NCBI RefSeq assembly: GCF_030272615.1
Contig: NC_081409.1
Location: forward strand, 25,677,406 to 25,741,405
Source: Cryptomeria japonica
Lineage: Eukaryota > Streptophyta > Pinopsida > Cupressales > Cupressaceae
Length of the DNA: 64,000 nt
Direction of reading: 5' to 3'
In this document: positions 1 to 11,225 of the stretch, piece after piece
Layout of the letters: every line of letters begins with the position of its first letter
How positions within the stretch are numbered: position 1 is the stretch's first letter
Made by a program: the position numbers and the translations under genes
The notes under the pieces: generated by a model
The model's database searches: none
What the model was told of the DNA's origin: nothing
What the model saw: the letters and a program-made list of their open reading frames with translations, nothing else

Positions 1-159
1 CATTGGGATAGCCATTTGACTCCTATCAGGATAGCTGAACAAAGCCAAAGAAGGTGGATAAAGACAAGGGAAAGAAGAAGGTTAATGAAGAGGGAGATGT
101 TGAAGAGGAAGAAAGAACCAGAAAGATCAACAAAAAGAAAATGAAGAAGATTAAGATGT
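1..159 (+). other. Basic ORF fragment open at the left edge
   Basis: Frame 1 is open from the window edge to a TGA at 157-159 and encodes about 52 residues that become very rich in Lys, Arg and Glu. It lies just upstream of zinc-knuckle gag remnants, so it may be a piece of a retroelement polyprotein. No domain is recognisable and the composition could be chance in purine-rich DNA. Confidence 0.25.
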
Positions 160-329
160 GTAACCTAGTTTGATGTTTTATCTAGTTTTGGACTTGAAAA
201 TTATTTATGCCTTGACAATATTTTATGTTTTATGGCTCATGGAAACTCACGATCTAGTCACTACAGTATATGAAACTCACAATAATATGGAACTCTCTCA
301 TGACAAATGAGAAGAACTAAGGAAGAAAG

Positions 330-640
330 GCCTATCTTTTTATTGTAGGAAGAAATGGGAAAGAGGACACACTTGTAAACAAGATGAAACAAAAGAGGGA
401 AAGATGTGTTTTTATGTGCAAATATCCATGGGCACCCAGGCATAAACATATTGCAAGGAATCTTTAAAGAAAGAACTTGTGTTATAAATGCAAAGAAAAA
501 TGGGAACTAGGACATATATGTGGAGGCCAACTACAAAAAATAGAGGCAATATCCGATGAAAAAGAAAAAGGAAACCTGAGAAAAAAAAGAAAGATATGGT
601 GAAGGAGACCATAAGAGAATCCCATCAAAAGAAGAGGGGA
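330..640 (+). pseudogene. Ty3/gypsy gag remnant with three zinc-knuckle copies
   Basis: Three consecutive knuckle-like segments of the plant gypsy type (CxxC, Trp, GHxC) can be read on the plus strand. The first (about 338-379) reads FYCRKKWERGHTCK and has lost its first Cys. The second (about 403-465) needs a one-base shift and has lost its GHxC half. The third (about 480-521) reads CYKCKEKWELGHIC and is intact, followed by a GGQLQKIEAI stretch typical of sequence after the knuckle. In the family this domain binds the genomic RNA for packaging. Frameshifts and stops between copies show it is dead. No protease or RT follows before the LTR at 1150, so the internal region is deleted. Confidence 0.55.
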
Positions 641-1133
641 CAATTGAATAATGGAGTTTTGTGGAGGAACCAATCCAATAATCACAACACCCTCATAAAT
701 ATGACAGAAAAAACCTCTTCATAGAACCTCAAGGTTTCATCGTTAAGTAAAGAGTGAATGCATTCTACTAAATAAGAAGGATCTAATAATAGTACATATA
801 TTGGCATGTGTATACTTCATACTAGGTTCATGCTTAATGTATTTTAAAGAATGATTCTTAACAACTAAGAGAATAAAAAGAAAAAAGAATTTATTCAAAA
901 GAGAACATTATGTTTAAGGTCACTTAAAAAGAAACAAGAATTTATTCAAAAGAGAACATTATGTTTAAGGTCATAGATGTGTGGCATTCTTCTAGACAAT
1001 ATATGGAAAGTTTGCCCTTATTTTGTCTAATGATTACAAATGATGAGAGAAAACTTGTCTTAATATTACAAACCTTGGGAGGGGGCTGATATATTTGATC
1101 ATCTAAACCTAAAGTTGCTTGAGGACAAGAAAA
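641..1133. other. Non-coding remnant between gag and LTR
   Basis: No coding domain is seen. It contains a short direct duplication: a stretch with AAGAATTTATTCAAAAGAGA followed by ACATTATGTTTAAGGTCA occurs at about 885-922 and again at about 936-974. It is probably leftover interior of the same gypsy element. Confidence 0.4.
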
Positions 1134-1149
1134 TTTGGGAGGGGAGGAC
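1134..1149 (+). other. Polypurine tract of a Ty3/gypsy element
   Basis: The tract TTTGGGAGGGGAGGAC lies directly before TGTGATGCCCC, the expected arrangement of plus-strand primer and 3' LTR start in plant gypsy elements. Confidence 0.6.
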
Positions 1150-2005
1150 TGTGATGCCCCCGATTTGAACAACTAACATTTCTTCATGAAAGGTCCAAAT
1201 GATGAAATTGTCTTACACGGTAAGACTTCACAATTTCATGGAGGAAATTATCAATTTACTATAGTCAAGCTTATATGGATTAAAGACAATAAATATCAAC
1301 CCTTAGCATTAATGTCTAGTGATGGTGAATATTTAAGAGTGATAACATATTAAGGGTGTGTAATAATATGAAGAGGCATGCCAGTTGTTAGGAGGAGACA
1401 TCATGGTTTAGGAGGGGACGCCACCACTCCAACAATCACCCCTTATTGAGTGGTCACCACTTCTGTACCCAATGAAGAGATATAAGTAGTGCACTCCCAA
1501 TAGTTAGAAGATCATCAAACCAAGCACTTAATACTTGATAAGGCACTGAATATAAAATAGATTGATTAATTAATACTATTTGGTATGAATTCCTTTGTAT
1601 ATAATATAATGGATGTTGGATTAATGAATATACTTCTACACACTAATCATTGAGAAATACATTGTTGGTGGTTCCGTTATTATCCAGTCCAGTATCGATC
1701 TGATCTTGTTGGGAAATCATCTCGCGATCAAACCACAAGGTCTCATTGTCGATTAGTCTATTGTTACCAGGGTTCGCCCTCTAATTTATGAAATTTCGCA
1801 ACTTATTTATTTTATGCTAAGTATATGTCTGATACTAGAATCTTTCGTACTTTTTGAGTACTTCCAACCATGGTAGAAGTGAAGAAGGCTTGCAAGAGTG
1901 GTACGGTGATGGTTCTGTGTGGGCAAAGGGTTACAAAGCGTATTTCCCTTGGGCCTAGAGGAGATGGCTTCTACGGAAACCTATTGTAACCTCTTTCCCC
2001 TGTCA
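1150..2005 (+). repeat. Gypsy LTR (start firm, end tentative)
   Basis: The LTR starts with TGTGATGCCCCCGATTTGA right after the polypurine tract. A possible TATA element (GATATAAGTAG, about 1480) lies inside. The 3' end is not proved: a CA at about 2005 is the best candidate, and no second LTR copy is in the window to fix it. Confidence 0.5.
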
Positions 2006-2029
2006 TGGTAAAGATTCAAATTCAAAATT

Positions 2030-2235
2030 CTGAAATTCATCATCCAAACATTATGCAAATCCGAAATTCCTCATGCAAATATTATGAAAATCCGAAATTC
2101 CTCATGCAAATATTATGCAAATGTGAAGATTCAATGAATGAAGGTGAAGATTAAACAATTCCTCATATTATGCAAATCCGAAATGAAGGTGAAGTTCAAC
2201 AATTCCTCATATTATCCAAATCCAAAATGAAGGTG
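2030..2235. repeat. Short tandem repeat, unit about 32 bp
   Basis: Units built around AAATCCGAAATTCCTCATG and CAAATATTATG repeat about three times in full (2027-2120). Partial copies carrying CCTCATATTATGCAAATCC follow up to about 2232. Confidence 0.6.
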
Positions 2236-2360
2236 AAGAATTTACCTCAAATGGTGAGTGTGTCGTTTGATCTTGCCAGGGGTTGAGCTCGACGCGGAAG
2301 CCTGCGCGGGATTGAATGCACAAATGACTTGCCCTCTTTTTTCTTTTTTTTTTAAGTAAT

Positions 2361-2482
2361 GCCCGTTGTCGTCGAAATTTTGATGAACACAAACACTTTA
2401 AAAAAAAACAAATTTCATTTCTAATGCCTTCTCCATGGAAACCAAATGTGAAATTATCGTCGGAATTCCGACGAAGTCGGGC
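2361..2482. mobile_element. MITE-like inverted-repeat element, 122 bp
   Basis: The segment opens with GCCCGTTGTCGTCGAAATTT and closes with the inverted counterpart ending CGACGAAGTCGGGC. The ends are imperfect terminal inverted repeats of about 26 bp. An exact 18-bp palindrome, TCGTCGGAATTCCGACGA, sits at 2457-2474. No clear target duplication is seen, so this could instead be a decayed stem-loop inside another repeat. Confidence 0.35.
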
Positions 2483-2569
2483 ATTTTTTCAAAAAAAATT
2501 AAATTTGGTCACAATATACCTTCTCCGTCGAAAACCTCCGTCGGAATTCTAGACCAAATGTATTAGTGC

Positions 2570-2944
2570 CTTCTCTTCTCCTTCAACATTCAAATGCTCA
2601 TGCAAGGTAGCATTTTCTCACTTGATCTTGGTAATCTCACAATCACCTTCCTTGATAAGATCTTCAACAGCTCTTCTGGCTTCCAGTTCCTAACTCATGC
2701 GAATAGTAAGACCTTCTAGCTCTCTCCTTAGATTTAGCTTTTCACCATTTAACTTTTCAACTTCCTCAGCTAAAGAATTAATATTGGCCTCATCTGAAGA
2801 ACTATTATCAGATATCTCTAATAGTTGTTCAGTTAGCTCTCTCCTTTTGACTTGGGAAGCTTTCAGTTTGACCCTAAGGGTTTCAAGCTCATTTGTGCTA
2901 GCTTCTAGCTCTCTAGCCATCTCAAAGTAGCTCATGTCCCCCAT
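2570..2944 (-). pseudogene. Coiled-coil ORF of unknown function, broken
   Basis: From an ATG at 2944 the minus strand encodes 85 residues beginning MGDMSYFEMARELEAS, nearly all heptad-like with Leu, Glu and Lys (LxxELE and LAEEVEKLN patterns). After a stop at 2690-2692 the same frame continues with more coiled-coil-like residues and another stop, to about 2570. It lies beside the repeat broken by E1. It could be the gag carboxy-terminal part of a copia element or a captured host fragment. I do not recognise a family. Confidence 0.35.
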
Positions 2945-3022
2945 GATGATATAACAACATCCACAATAAGTAAAACATCCACCATAACACAAGTGTTTGT
3001 ACGTGGAAAACCCAAATAGGTA
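2945..3022. repeat. Older repeat, left part (continues at 17960)
   Basis: This segment carries TTTGTACGTGGAAAACCC and resumes after E1 with AAAAACCATGGTGAGATGG. The same pair of motifs (TTTGTACGTGTAAACCC and AAAAACCACGGTGGGAAAC) lies together at about 45190-45235 inside a copia LTR. E1 therefore landed in an LTR-like repeat of that kind. Confidence 0.55.
3018..3022. repeat. Target site duplication of E1, left copy
   Basis: AGGTA immediately precedes the TG of the left LTR and is repeated exactly after the CA of the right LTR at 17960-17964. Five base pairs is the usual length for Ty3/gypsy integrase. Confidence 0.9.
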
Positions 3023-3802
3023 TGTATATGGTGAAAGTGGAAACAACAATATTGAAAGGCTAAATGAATTCAACCACAAAACCCTAGCCTAACAACAACA
3101 AAGATCCACCATAACATATGAAGATTACCTAAGACAATGCAAATCAAATGAAATCACAAAGATTATACCATCACATGTCCAATAGGGTTTGGATCTCCAT
3201 TCTTCCTATCTCCATTGATCTTGCTTGATATATTTGCTCTCAGATTTTATATGTGCACAAGAGCTCAACAAAGAATGGAAGTGTGGTTGCAAGTAGGCTT
3301 GATCGCATATGAAAGAGTGTAGTCAATCGACCAGGATGCATAGATTGATTCGGGTTGATAATGAAGGAAGTATCCTCTTATATAGAAGACACTATATGAA
3401 ATGGAGGGATAAGATTCAGAGGTGTAAAAGATAAATGGTCGGCTATGATTAGAGGGTAGGTAGAGGAAATAAGAAAATAATGAAAGGGTAGGTAGTGTAT
3501 GAATTAAGAGATGAATGACATGTGTCACTTGGCTAGAAATGAATTAATTACATAAATAAAGATTTATTTAATTAATAGAAGAAGTGGTATCAATTAAATA
3601 AATAAGAGTATTTATTTAATTTAGAAAAAAGATAATTTAAATAAATAAATGTATTTATTTAAATGAGAAATAAGGCTAGAAGAGGATAAATGAATGAATT
3701 AAATAAATAAAGATCTGTTTAATTAATAGAAGAATTAGGCTAAAGTAATTAAATAAATAAAGATATTTATTTAATTAGACTAGACAATTTTAGGTGTCTA
3801 CA
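3023..3802 (-). repeat. E1 3' LTR, 780 bp
   Basis: Begins TGTATATGG and ends GTGTCTACA on the plus strand, so the element-sense LTR runs TGTAGACA to ATACA. It matches the copy at 17175-17959 throughout, with roughly twenty substitutions and a few indels by eye, one cluster being near 3525-3560. A minus-strand TATA box lies at 3378-3384. The U3 part (about 3540-3785) holds several AT-rich near-palindromes. Confidence 0.92.
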
Positions 3803-3816
3803 TTTTGCCCCTCTTT
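3803..3816 (-). other. E1 polypurine tract
   Basis: On the minus strand the sequence AAAGAGGGGCAAAA abuts the TG of the 3' LTR. The same tract is found at the identical place in E2 (23004-23017). Confidence 0.85.
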
Positions 3817-4033
3817 GAGACAATGCAGTTTGTTGCGTTGTTTCAAAGAAGATAATATGAACTAATACAGAGTTGCCCCAAGATGGGAATGATACGCCCC
3901 CTCAAGAGATTGGATGAAAATGTTTGAAAAGATCGCAGACAATCTCTCGATAAGAAAGAAAGGCTAGAATGGATTGACCGGATAGGATAGAGTGACAGAG
4001 TCACAGGATAATGAAGACTGACTTGGGAAACGA

Positions 4034-4054
4034 GGGCTAGGGCTAGGGCTAGGG
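4034..4054. repeat. Short GGGCTA repeat
   Basis: About three and a half GGGCTA units stand just upstream of the antisense-gene TATA box. E2 has only one or two units at the same place. Confidence 0.7.
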
Positions 4055-4059
4055 CAGTC

Positions 4060-4068
4060 TATAAAATA
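4060..4068 (+). promoter_or_regulatory. TATA box of the E1 antisense PMD gene
   Basis: TATAAAATA on the plus strand lies 96 bp before the ATG at 4156. The homologous site in E2 is TATAAGATA (23245-23253), 98 bp before its ATG. In E3 TATATA lies 86 bp before its ATG. The similar spacing in three copies supports a promoter separate from the LTR. Transcription itself is inferred. Confidence 0.55.
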
Positions 4069-4332
4069 GACCACGAGGGGAATACATCCTCATTGTCATC
4101 CACACATCCAAGAGATCAGAGTGTAGAGAGAATAGAGCAGCAGTAGTTAGCAACGATGGCATTGATGCATAGAGTCGATCGTGTTCGTTGATTTCAGAGG
4201 CCAACAGATGCAGGAGAGCCAATGAGTACAACAAAACCTCCTTGTACTTTGTTGTAATAAATGTTGTCATTAATGCATATTAGGTAGAGCAATAAATGTG
4301 CGTTTAGGTATGTCAAAAAAGGTCAAAAAATG

Positions 4333-4565
4333 TCGAGGTGCGTCTGTGTTGGTGCCATGCATGTCTGTGCAGGAAAAAGCGTCTATGTCAAATGCGAGCG
4401 CATCTGCGTTGTGCAGGTGCATTTGTGCAATATGGGCACGTCTGTGCAGAGCAGGCGCGTCTGTGTAGAGCATAGGCACGTCTGTGTATTTCAGGCATGT
4501 TTATGCAGTATGTAAGCGTGTTTATGTCATGAAGGCACGTTTATGTCCAAAATGTGCATTTATGT
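4333..4565 (+). repeat. CGTCTGTG repeat cluster in the PMD intron of E1
   Basis: About ten degenerate copies of a 20-25 bp unit with core G(C/T)(A/G)CGTCTGTGTNNNGC fill this part of the intron. The reverse complement, ACACAGACGCG, is clustered in the 5' leader of the same element (15375-15605 and 16800-17055). An exact 11-nt example pair is 4456-4466 with 15524-15534. Confidence 0.8.
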
Positions 4566-4574
4566 CTTCTAGGG

Positions 4575-4770
4575 CAAATCGGTAGTTCTGTGATGAACAT
4601 ACGATGTCGATTGGATAAGCTGATAAGAGGATACACTCAAGCAGATCTTCTAGGGAAGACTAGAATAGCAAACAGGGCTAGGATTGACAATTTTGTGATA
4701 GAACATACGTTACCAATTAGGAAACTACTCAAGAGGATACACTCAAGCAGAGGCCCTAGGATAGGATAGA
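4575..4770 (+). repeat. Imperfect duplication in the PMD intron of E1
   Basis: Two units of roughly 105-110 bp share TGTGATGAACATACG-like starts and AAGAGGATACACTCAAGCAG. They occur at about 4583-4660 and 4691-4760. E2 has the matching pair at 23850-24020. Confidence 0.6.
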
Positions 4771-4776
4771 TCGAGG

Positions 4777-5055
4777 CACTTTGTGATGAACAGTGAGTAC
4801 CAAGACATAGTACTTTGTGATGAACAGGGAGTACTAAAAAAAAAGCTGCACTTTGTGATGAACATGGAGTGCAAATATGAGCAACACTTTGTGATAAATA
4901 GGGAGTGCAAAACACGTAGTACTTTGTGATGAACAGGGAGTATCACTAGGATAAAAAGCAACACTTTGTGATGAACAATGAGTGTCACTAGGATAGAATA
5001 TCATAAGCACTAGGATAAAAAGCAGCATTTTGTGATGAACAGGGAATACCACTTT
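4777..5055 (+). repeat. Minisatellite of TTTGTGATGAACA units in the PMD intron of E1
   Basis: Seven units of about 28-65 bp share ACTTTGTGATGAACAGGGAG followed by TACC or TGCC. Starts are near 4779, 4820, 4848, 4886, 4920, 4963 and 5028. E2 has six units at the same place. The minus strand of this stretch gives VHHKVLL-type ORFs, which are artefacts of the repeat. Confidence 0.85.
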
Positions 5056-7129
5056 AACTGACAAGGTTTATTTGCTTGACTGCAAGAGTACCTACCTATG
5101 CTGGAGTCACAGGAGAGATTCCCATGGACTCAGAGGTTACGACCAGAGCTGACATTTGAAGATAGAGCCGTGATTGAGGTTATGGGTTTGTGATTCATTT
5201 TGTATGTGCCTGAGTTTCGGGCGAACATGGGGTTGTTGACTGCTTTAGCTAAGAGATGGCACTCTGAGACATGCACGTTCCATTTGCCGATGGGTGAGAT
5301 GGAAATCACCTTGGAGGATGTGTACAGGATATTGAGGATACCGATCGATGGGAAGTTGATACCCTACGATCGAGAGGGAGACAGGGATGCCCTGAGATGA
5401 GTGTTTCGGGATCCAGGACTGGAGATGAGGGCAGGACATATGGCCTGGGACACCATGACAGCGATAGGACTGGTGCTACCAGCAGTGCTAGGAGGAGTGA
5501 TCAGTGGGTTCTTGTGTCCAGATAGGGTGACACGAGGGTTGGTTGTGGGCTGGGGGAGCACCTTGGAGAAACTGGTGACATAGCATACCAGATATGCCTG
5601 GGGACCGTGCGTGCTGGCACATTTGTACTATGAGATCCATCAGTTCGTCTACCATGGATCCATAGGATTGGGCTGTGGAGTTACATTGCTACAGATGTGG
5701 GCATATGAGCATCTGCCAGTGACATGACCGATACATTTCAGAGGTAGGGGCCATGGATGCAGCTTTGTGCACTTGTATGATATGATTACATCTCAGTCGC
5801 GGATCGGGAGATTAGAGCACTGGCGCAGGGTCATTGATGAGATTGACACTGTGGTATGGAGGTTGTACCGAGAGTGCAAGCAGTGGGAGGATGATGCAAT
5901 GGATCTGCCATACACCTTCAGGAGCAGATATCTGATTGGACGGATGCCCTATGTACTGGAGAGGCAGTTGGTAGACAGGGTATGCAGGCAATTTGGCAGG
6001 ATCCAGCGGATGCCACGGGGTTCCGGTATGTATGCTCGGACAGTGAGAGATCAAGCACACTTTGGGCCATTGTTATCATATGATCAGGTAGTGATGTAGC
6101 TGGTAGAGATGGTGCCCATGCCTTGGGATATGTGGCCAGAGACAGGATGTAGGGATGGATGCAGACTATACTGCATATTGGGCAAAGCATCCATTTCCAC
6201 GCCTGATAGATCTAGGAGAGCTGATAGATGGAGATGGCGGAGGGGATGAGGATGATGATGGAGATGGTGGGGGTAAAGGCCGATGGAGGAGGCAAGGTGT
6301 AGTAGGAGAGAGGAGGGTGGCTCCATGGAGAGAGGTTGGAGAGGAGAGATAGACTCGGGTGGTGAGAGGTCGAGGTGGGTTGCCATTACAGGTGCCAACA
6401 ACATAGGGTCTTAGATAGGTGCAGGGACAGGTACAGGGATGGGGACAGGGGTAGGGGCAGCCACATGAGCAGCCACAGGTACAGGCATAGGTACAGGGGC
6501 AGCCACAGGTAGAGCCATAGGTACAGGGGCCGAGGAGGAGGAGGATGAGCTATTAGAGCTGAGGGAGATCTGCCAGGGATAGGCAGATGAGATCCAGGAG
6601 CTGGAGAGGGAGAGGGATCGACTCAGGAGATAGCTCAGGGACACTAAGCGGGAGTGAGATTAGGCTATCTGGCATTACACTGAGGCTGAGACAACACTGA
6701 GGGCTGGGAGGCAGGCTACAGAGGACACATGGGCTGGATACGCCTATGTTCTGCGGGCAGGGGAGGAGATAGGTTATTGGCAAGACCTATACTACAGGGT
6801 AGTGCCACTAGAGCAGCGGGCAAGGAGCTTCCGCAGACCATCGTGGACAACGATTACCACTGGAGGGAGTCGCAGGAGACAGGCATCTAGTGGTGGGGTC
6901 ATGGGTCCTCCACCACCACCAGATAGAGGGGACAGGAGAGATGATCTTGGGGTGGGTCCTTCCAGGGCTCAGACTTCATCGAGGCCAAGCGGCTCCGAGG
7001 GAGGGAGTTCATCATAGCCTTAGAGGGCTCCCTATGTATCAGTTTTGTACCATTTTTGTATGATGATGCAGACACCTTCGGATGATTTGTAGCCATATGA
7101 TTTTGACATCATTGTATAATGCACTTATG

Positions 7130-8660
<1,531 letters not shown>

Positions 8661-9560
8661 AAATGCAGGGAAATGATAATCGATATGATTTTGGTATGGA
8701 ATCCCCTTGAGGAGTTATGAAGAGGATACCAGTTCCTACCCCATGCTGTGTGTATGAGCCGTCAAAGTACAACTGCCAAGGCTTTGCATGTGACACTGTT
8801 AAAATGGATTCATCTAGAAATTCTGAAATTAGAGGAACATCATCTAACATGGGAGCATTTGCTAGCTGATCTACGATAGCTTGTCCTTTTATTGCTTTTC
8901 TATCCACATACTCGATGTCAAATTCACTCAGGAGCATCACCCATTTGGCTAGTCGCCCTGTAAGTGTTTCTTTATTGAGAAGGTATTTCAATGGATCGAT
9001 CCTTGCAACCAACTTAGTTTTATGAGTTAGCATGTAATGTCGTAATTTTTGCAAAGCAAAGACCATAGCGAGACATGCACGCTCAATTGGTGTGTAATTT
9101 AGCTCATATCCCACCAAGGTGCGACTGATGTAGTATACTGCCTTTTCTTTACCCTCAACAACTTGTTGTGCTAAGAGTGTCCCCAGTGCTATTGAAGTAG
9201 CTGATATGTATAGTAATAGAGGTTGATCTTGAACTGGTGGCATCAAAACTGGCGGATTCAGAAGATAATCTTTGAGTATCTGGAAAGCCTATTGACAATT
9301 ATCATCCCATTTGAATTTGATGTTTTTGTGTAGCAGGTGCTGAAAAGGATTACATTTATCTGCAAGTTGCGCTATGAATCTTCGTATGGACTGGAGTCTC
9401 CCCTGCAAAGATCAAAGTTGACTGATATTTCTTGGTGGTTTCATCTCTATGATGGCCTTGACTTTTGCTGGATCGGCTTCGATTCCTCTTTTTGAGACAA
9501 TGAATCCGAGGAGCTTCCCAGAGGTTACTCCAAAGACACATTTCTTGGGGTTTAATCTTT
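8661..9560 (-). pseudogene. E1 RNase H and truncated second (archaeal-type) RNase H
   Basis: Reading leftward, the RT-linked RNase H shows LLLYISATSIALGTLLAQ (the first catalytic Asp is replaced), VYYISRTLVGYE and IERACLAMVFALQKLRHY. Then comes GRLAKWVMLLSEFDIEY and the second RNase H starting WQLYFDGSYTQHGVGTG (about 8756-8780), which keeps its first Asp. It stops after SYRLSFPCIS near 8665, where the frame runs into non-coding DNA shared with E2. The rest of this domain and all of integrase are deleted. The linking region 9300-9560 is frameshifted. Two RNase H domains in tandem are characteristic of the Tat lineage. Confidence 0.8.
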
Positions 9561-10300
9561 ATATTTTTCCAACCAATCAAAGACGACTAAAAGTATGTCC
9601 AAATGTGTATCTCTGTCTATTGATTTTCCCAAGAGGTCGTCAACATAATCTTCCATAGTAACGGGCATGAGATCATGAAAGATAGTAGTCATGGATCTTT
9701 GATATGTAACGCCTGCATTTTTTAGCCCAAAGGGCATGACATTCCAACAGAAAGTTCCCCAAGGACAAGTAAATGTCATTTTATGCTGATCCTCAGATGC
9801 AATTTTTATTTGATTATAACCAGAGAATCCATCCATCAGAGATAACATTGCATGACCTGCTGTGAGATCTACAATCAGGTCAATGTTTGGTAATGGAAAG
9901 TCATCCTTAGGATGTAAGCTTTGTTGATGTCTCTGAAATCTGTACATATTCTAATGCTGCGATCTGGTTTACTGACAGGCACTAAGTTGGAGATCCATTC
10001 AGGATAATCAATTGGGCATATGAATCTGACATCCAATAATTTCTCAAGCTCTGCTTTGACTAATAACGCCACTTGTGGATGCATCTTTCTTAATTTCTGT
10101 TTCACTAGTTTTGCCCCCGGTTTAACTGTCAAATGATGCATTACCAAATCTAGATCTAATCTAGGCATATCAGTGTATGACCATGCAAAATTGATTTGTC
10201 ATTTTGTGAAGAAATTTATGAACTTTGACCTTTTCGTCTCTGTCAAAGATTGAGCCAGGAATATGTTGTGTGGAACTTCTTCTATGCCAATGTTTGTTTT
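9552..10300 (-). pseudogene. E1 reverse transcriptase
   Basis: RT motifs in order on the minus strand are: MHHLTVKPGAKLVKQKLRKM, ICPIDYPEWISNLVPVSKPD, ICTDFRDINKA, then after a one-base shift LPNIDLIVDLTAGHAMLS, DGFSGYNQI, MPFGLKNAGVTYQRSM and the catalytic YVDD at about 9637-9650. The Asp residues of the active site remain. A frameshift near 9920 and stops around 9552 and 10199 inactivate it. The enzyme would copy the element RNA into DNA inside the virus-like particle. Confidence 0.85.
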
Positions 10301-10495
10301 GATAGTCTCCTCTACCAACATGGATGACTTTTTCTCATATGATGCTGGGAGAATGTCAAGCCTTCCATCTTCGGGTGCCTCAGAGAGGTTTTCACCCTCA
10401 GATACATCCTTTCTTTTTACTTTTTTGGGGTCAGACAGCACCACCACGTGGTTTTTGCCATAAGACCCTTGATTTGTTGTTATTTTTATATTTTT

Positions 10496-11151
10496 GCGAT
10501 TGGAAGGCCCGATACCCTCACCAAAATATGCCACGCTATTGAGTTCTATAGTGTATCCTGCCTTATGGTCCCCAGGGGGAAGATCATCTTGTATGCCTAG
10601 ATAGTCAATAAAGGCTTCATCATTTTGGAATGTGTCGAACTATGCAGGTCCTTCATGGTCCCAGTCAATAAGTTGGTGGTGAACAAGGGGAAGGCCTTTA
10701 ATGTCTTCGAAGTTAGCGGGGATAAGGGTGAAGATGCAGTTATATTTAGGTATGTCGAGGTAGTTATCGAGGTCATCATTGGCACTCTCCTCATCTATCT
10801 CGATCATGAACGAATCCATTTTTGCGACTGGAAGGCCTAATACCCTCACCAAAATATGCCACGCTATTGAGTTCTATAGTGTATCCTGCCTTATGGTCCC
10901 CAGGGGGAAGATCATCTTGTATGCCTAGATAGTCAATAAAGGCTTCATCATTTTGGAATGTGTCAAACTATGCAGGTCCTTCATGGTCCCAGTCAATAAG
11001 TTGGTGGTGAACAAGGGGAAGGCCTTTAATGTCTTCGAAGTTAGCGGGGATAAGGGTGAAGATGCAGTTATATTCAGGTATGTCAAGGTACTTATTGAGG
11101 TCATCATTGGCACTCTCCTCATCTATCTCGATCGTGAATGAATCCAAATGG
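10496..11151 (-). repeat. 328-bp tandem duplication in the E1 pol linker
   Basis: Two copies (10496-10823 and 10824-11151) are almost identical, differing at a handful of bases. Each encodes on the minus strand the linker SFxIEIDEESANDDL and NCIFTLIPANFEDIKGLP between the G-patch and RT. The period of 328 is not a multiple of three, so the duplication by itself shifts the pol frame. Confidence 0.9.
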
Positions 11152-11225
11152 TCATCACTAGTCGAGCATTCTAGGACAGGTGTTCTCATTCTTTGTGATT
11201 TCAACCTAGAACCTAGGGGCAAGGA

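Larger units (their letters stand above)
4156..7017 (+). pseudogene. Plant mobile domain (PMD) gene, antisense in E1, spliced, decayed
   Basis: Exon 1 (4156-4221) would encode 22 residues; one codon is now TGA. The intron runs 4222-5085; its donor reads ATGAGT (E2 keeps GTAAGT) and its acceptor AA (E2 keeps AG), so splicing is lost. Exon 2 starts with EYLPMLES. The PMD core (about 5220-5345) contains RWHSETCTFHLPMGEM and TLEDVYRILRIPIDG, hallmarks of the aminotransferase-like plant mobile domain family (MAIN/MAIL1 relatives). After the core come RLEHWRRVIDEIDTVVW and PYVLERQLVDRVCRQFG, a Gly/Asp-rich part (6160-6350), a Gly-Thr repeat (6410-6530), a coiled coil (6535-6800) and a Pro/Ser-rich tail ending at 7017. 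Stops include 5194, 5398, 5581, 5725 and 6097, plus a frameshift near 6150. Function in the element is unknown; host PMD proteins are tied to transposon silencing and genome stability. Confidence 0.8.

Noticed and set aside
4034..4054. GGGCTA units as an interstitial telomere repeat
   Set aside because: The unit differs from the plant telomere repeat TTTAGGG, the run is only about 21 bp, and it sits inside a retroelement next to a promoter-like box.
4637..5064. Minus-strand ORFs with VHHKVL repeats
   Set aside because: They are translations of the TTTGTGATGAACA minisatellite, differ in frame between E1 and E2, and have no support as protein.
5245..7096. Minus-strand ORFs opposite the E1 PMD exon (Pro/His-rich)
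   Set aside because: Shadows of the GC-rich PMD coding strand; none is conserved in E2 or E3.
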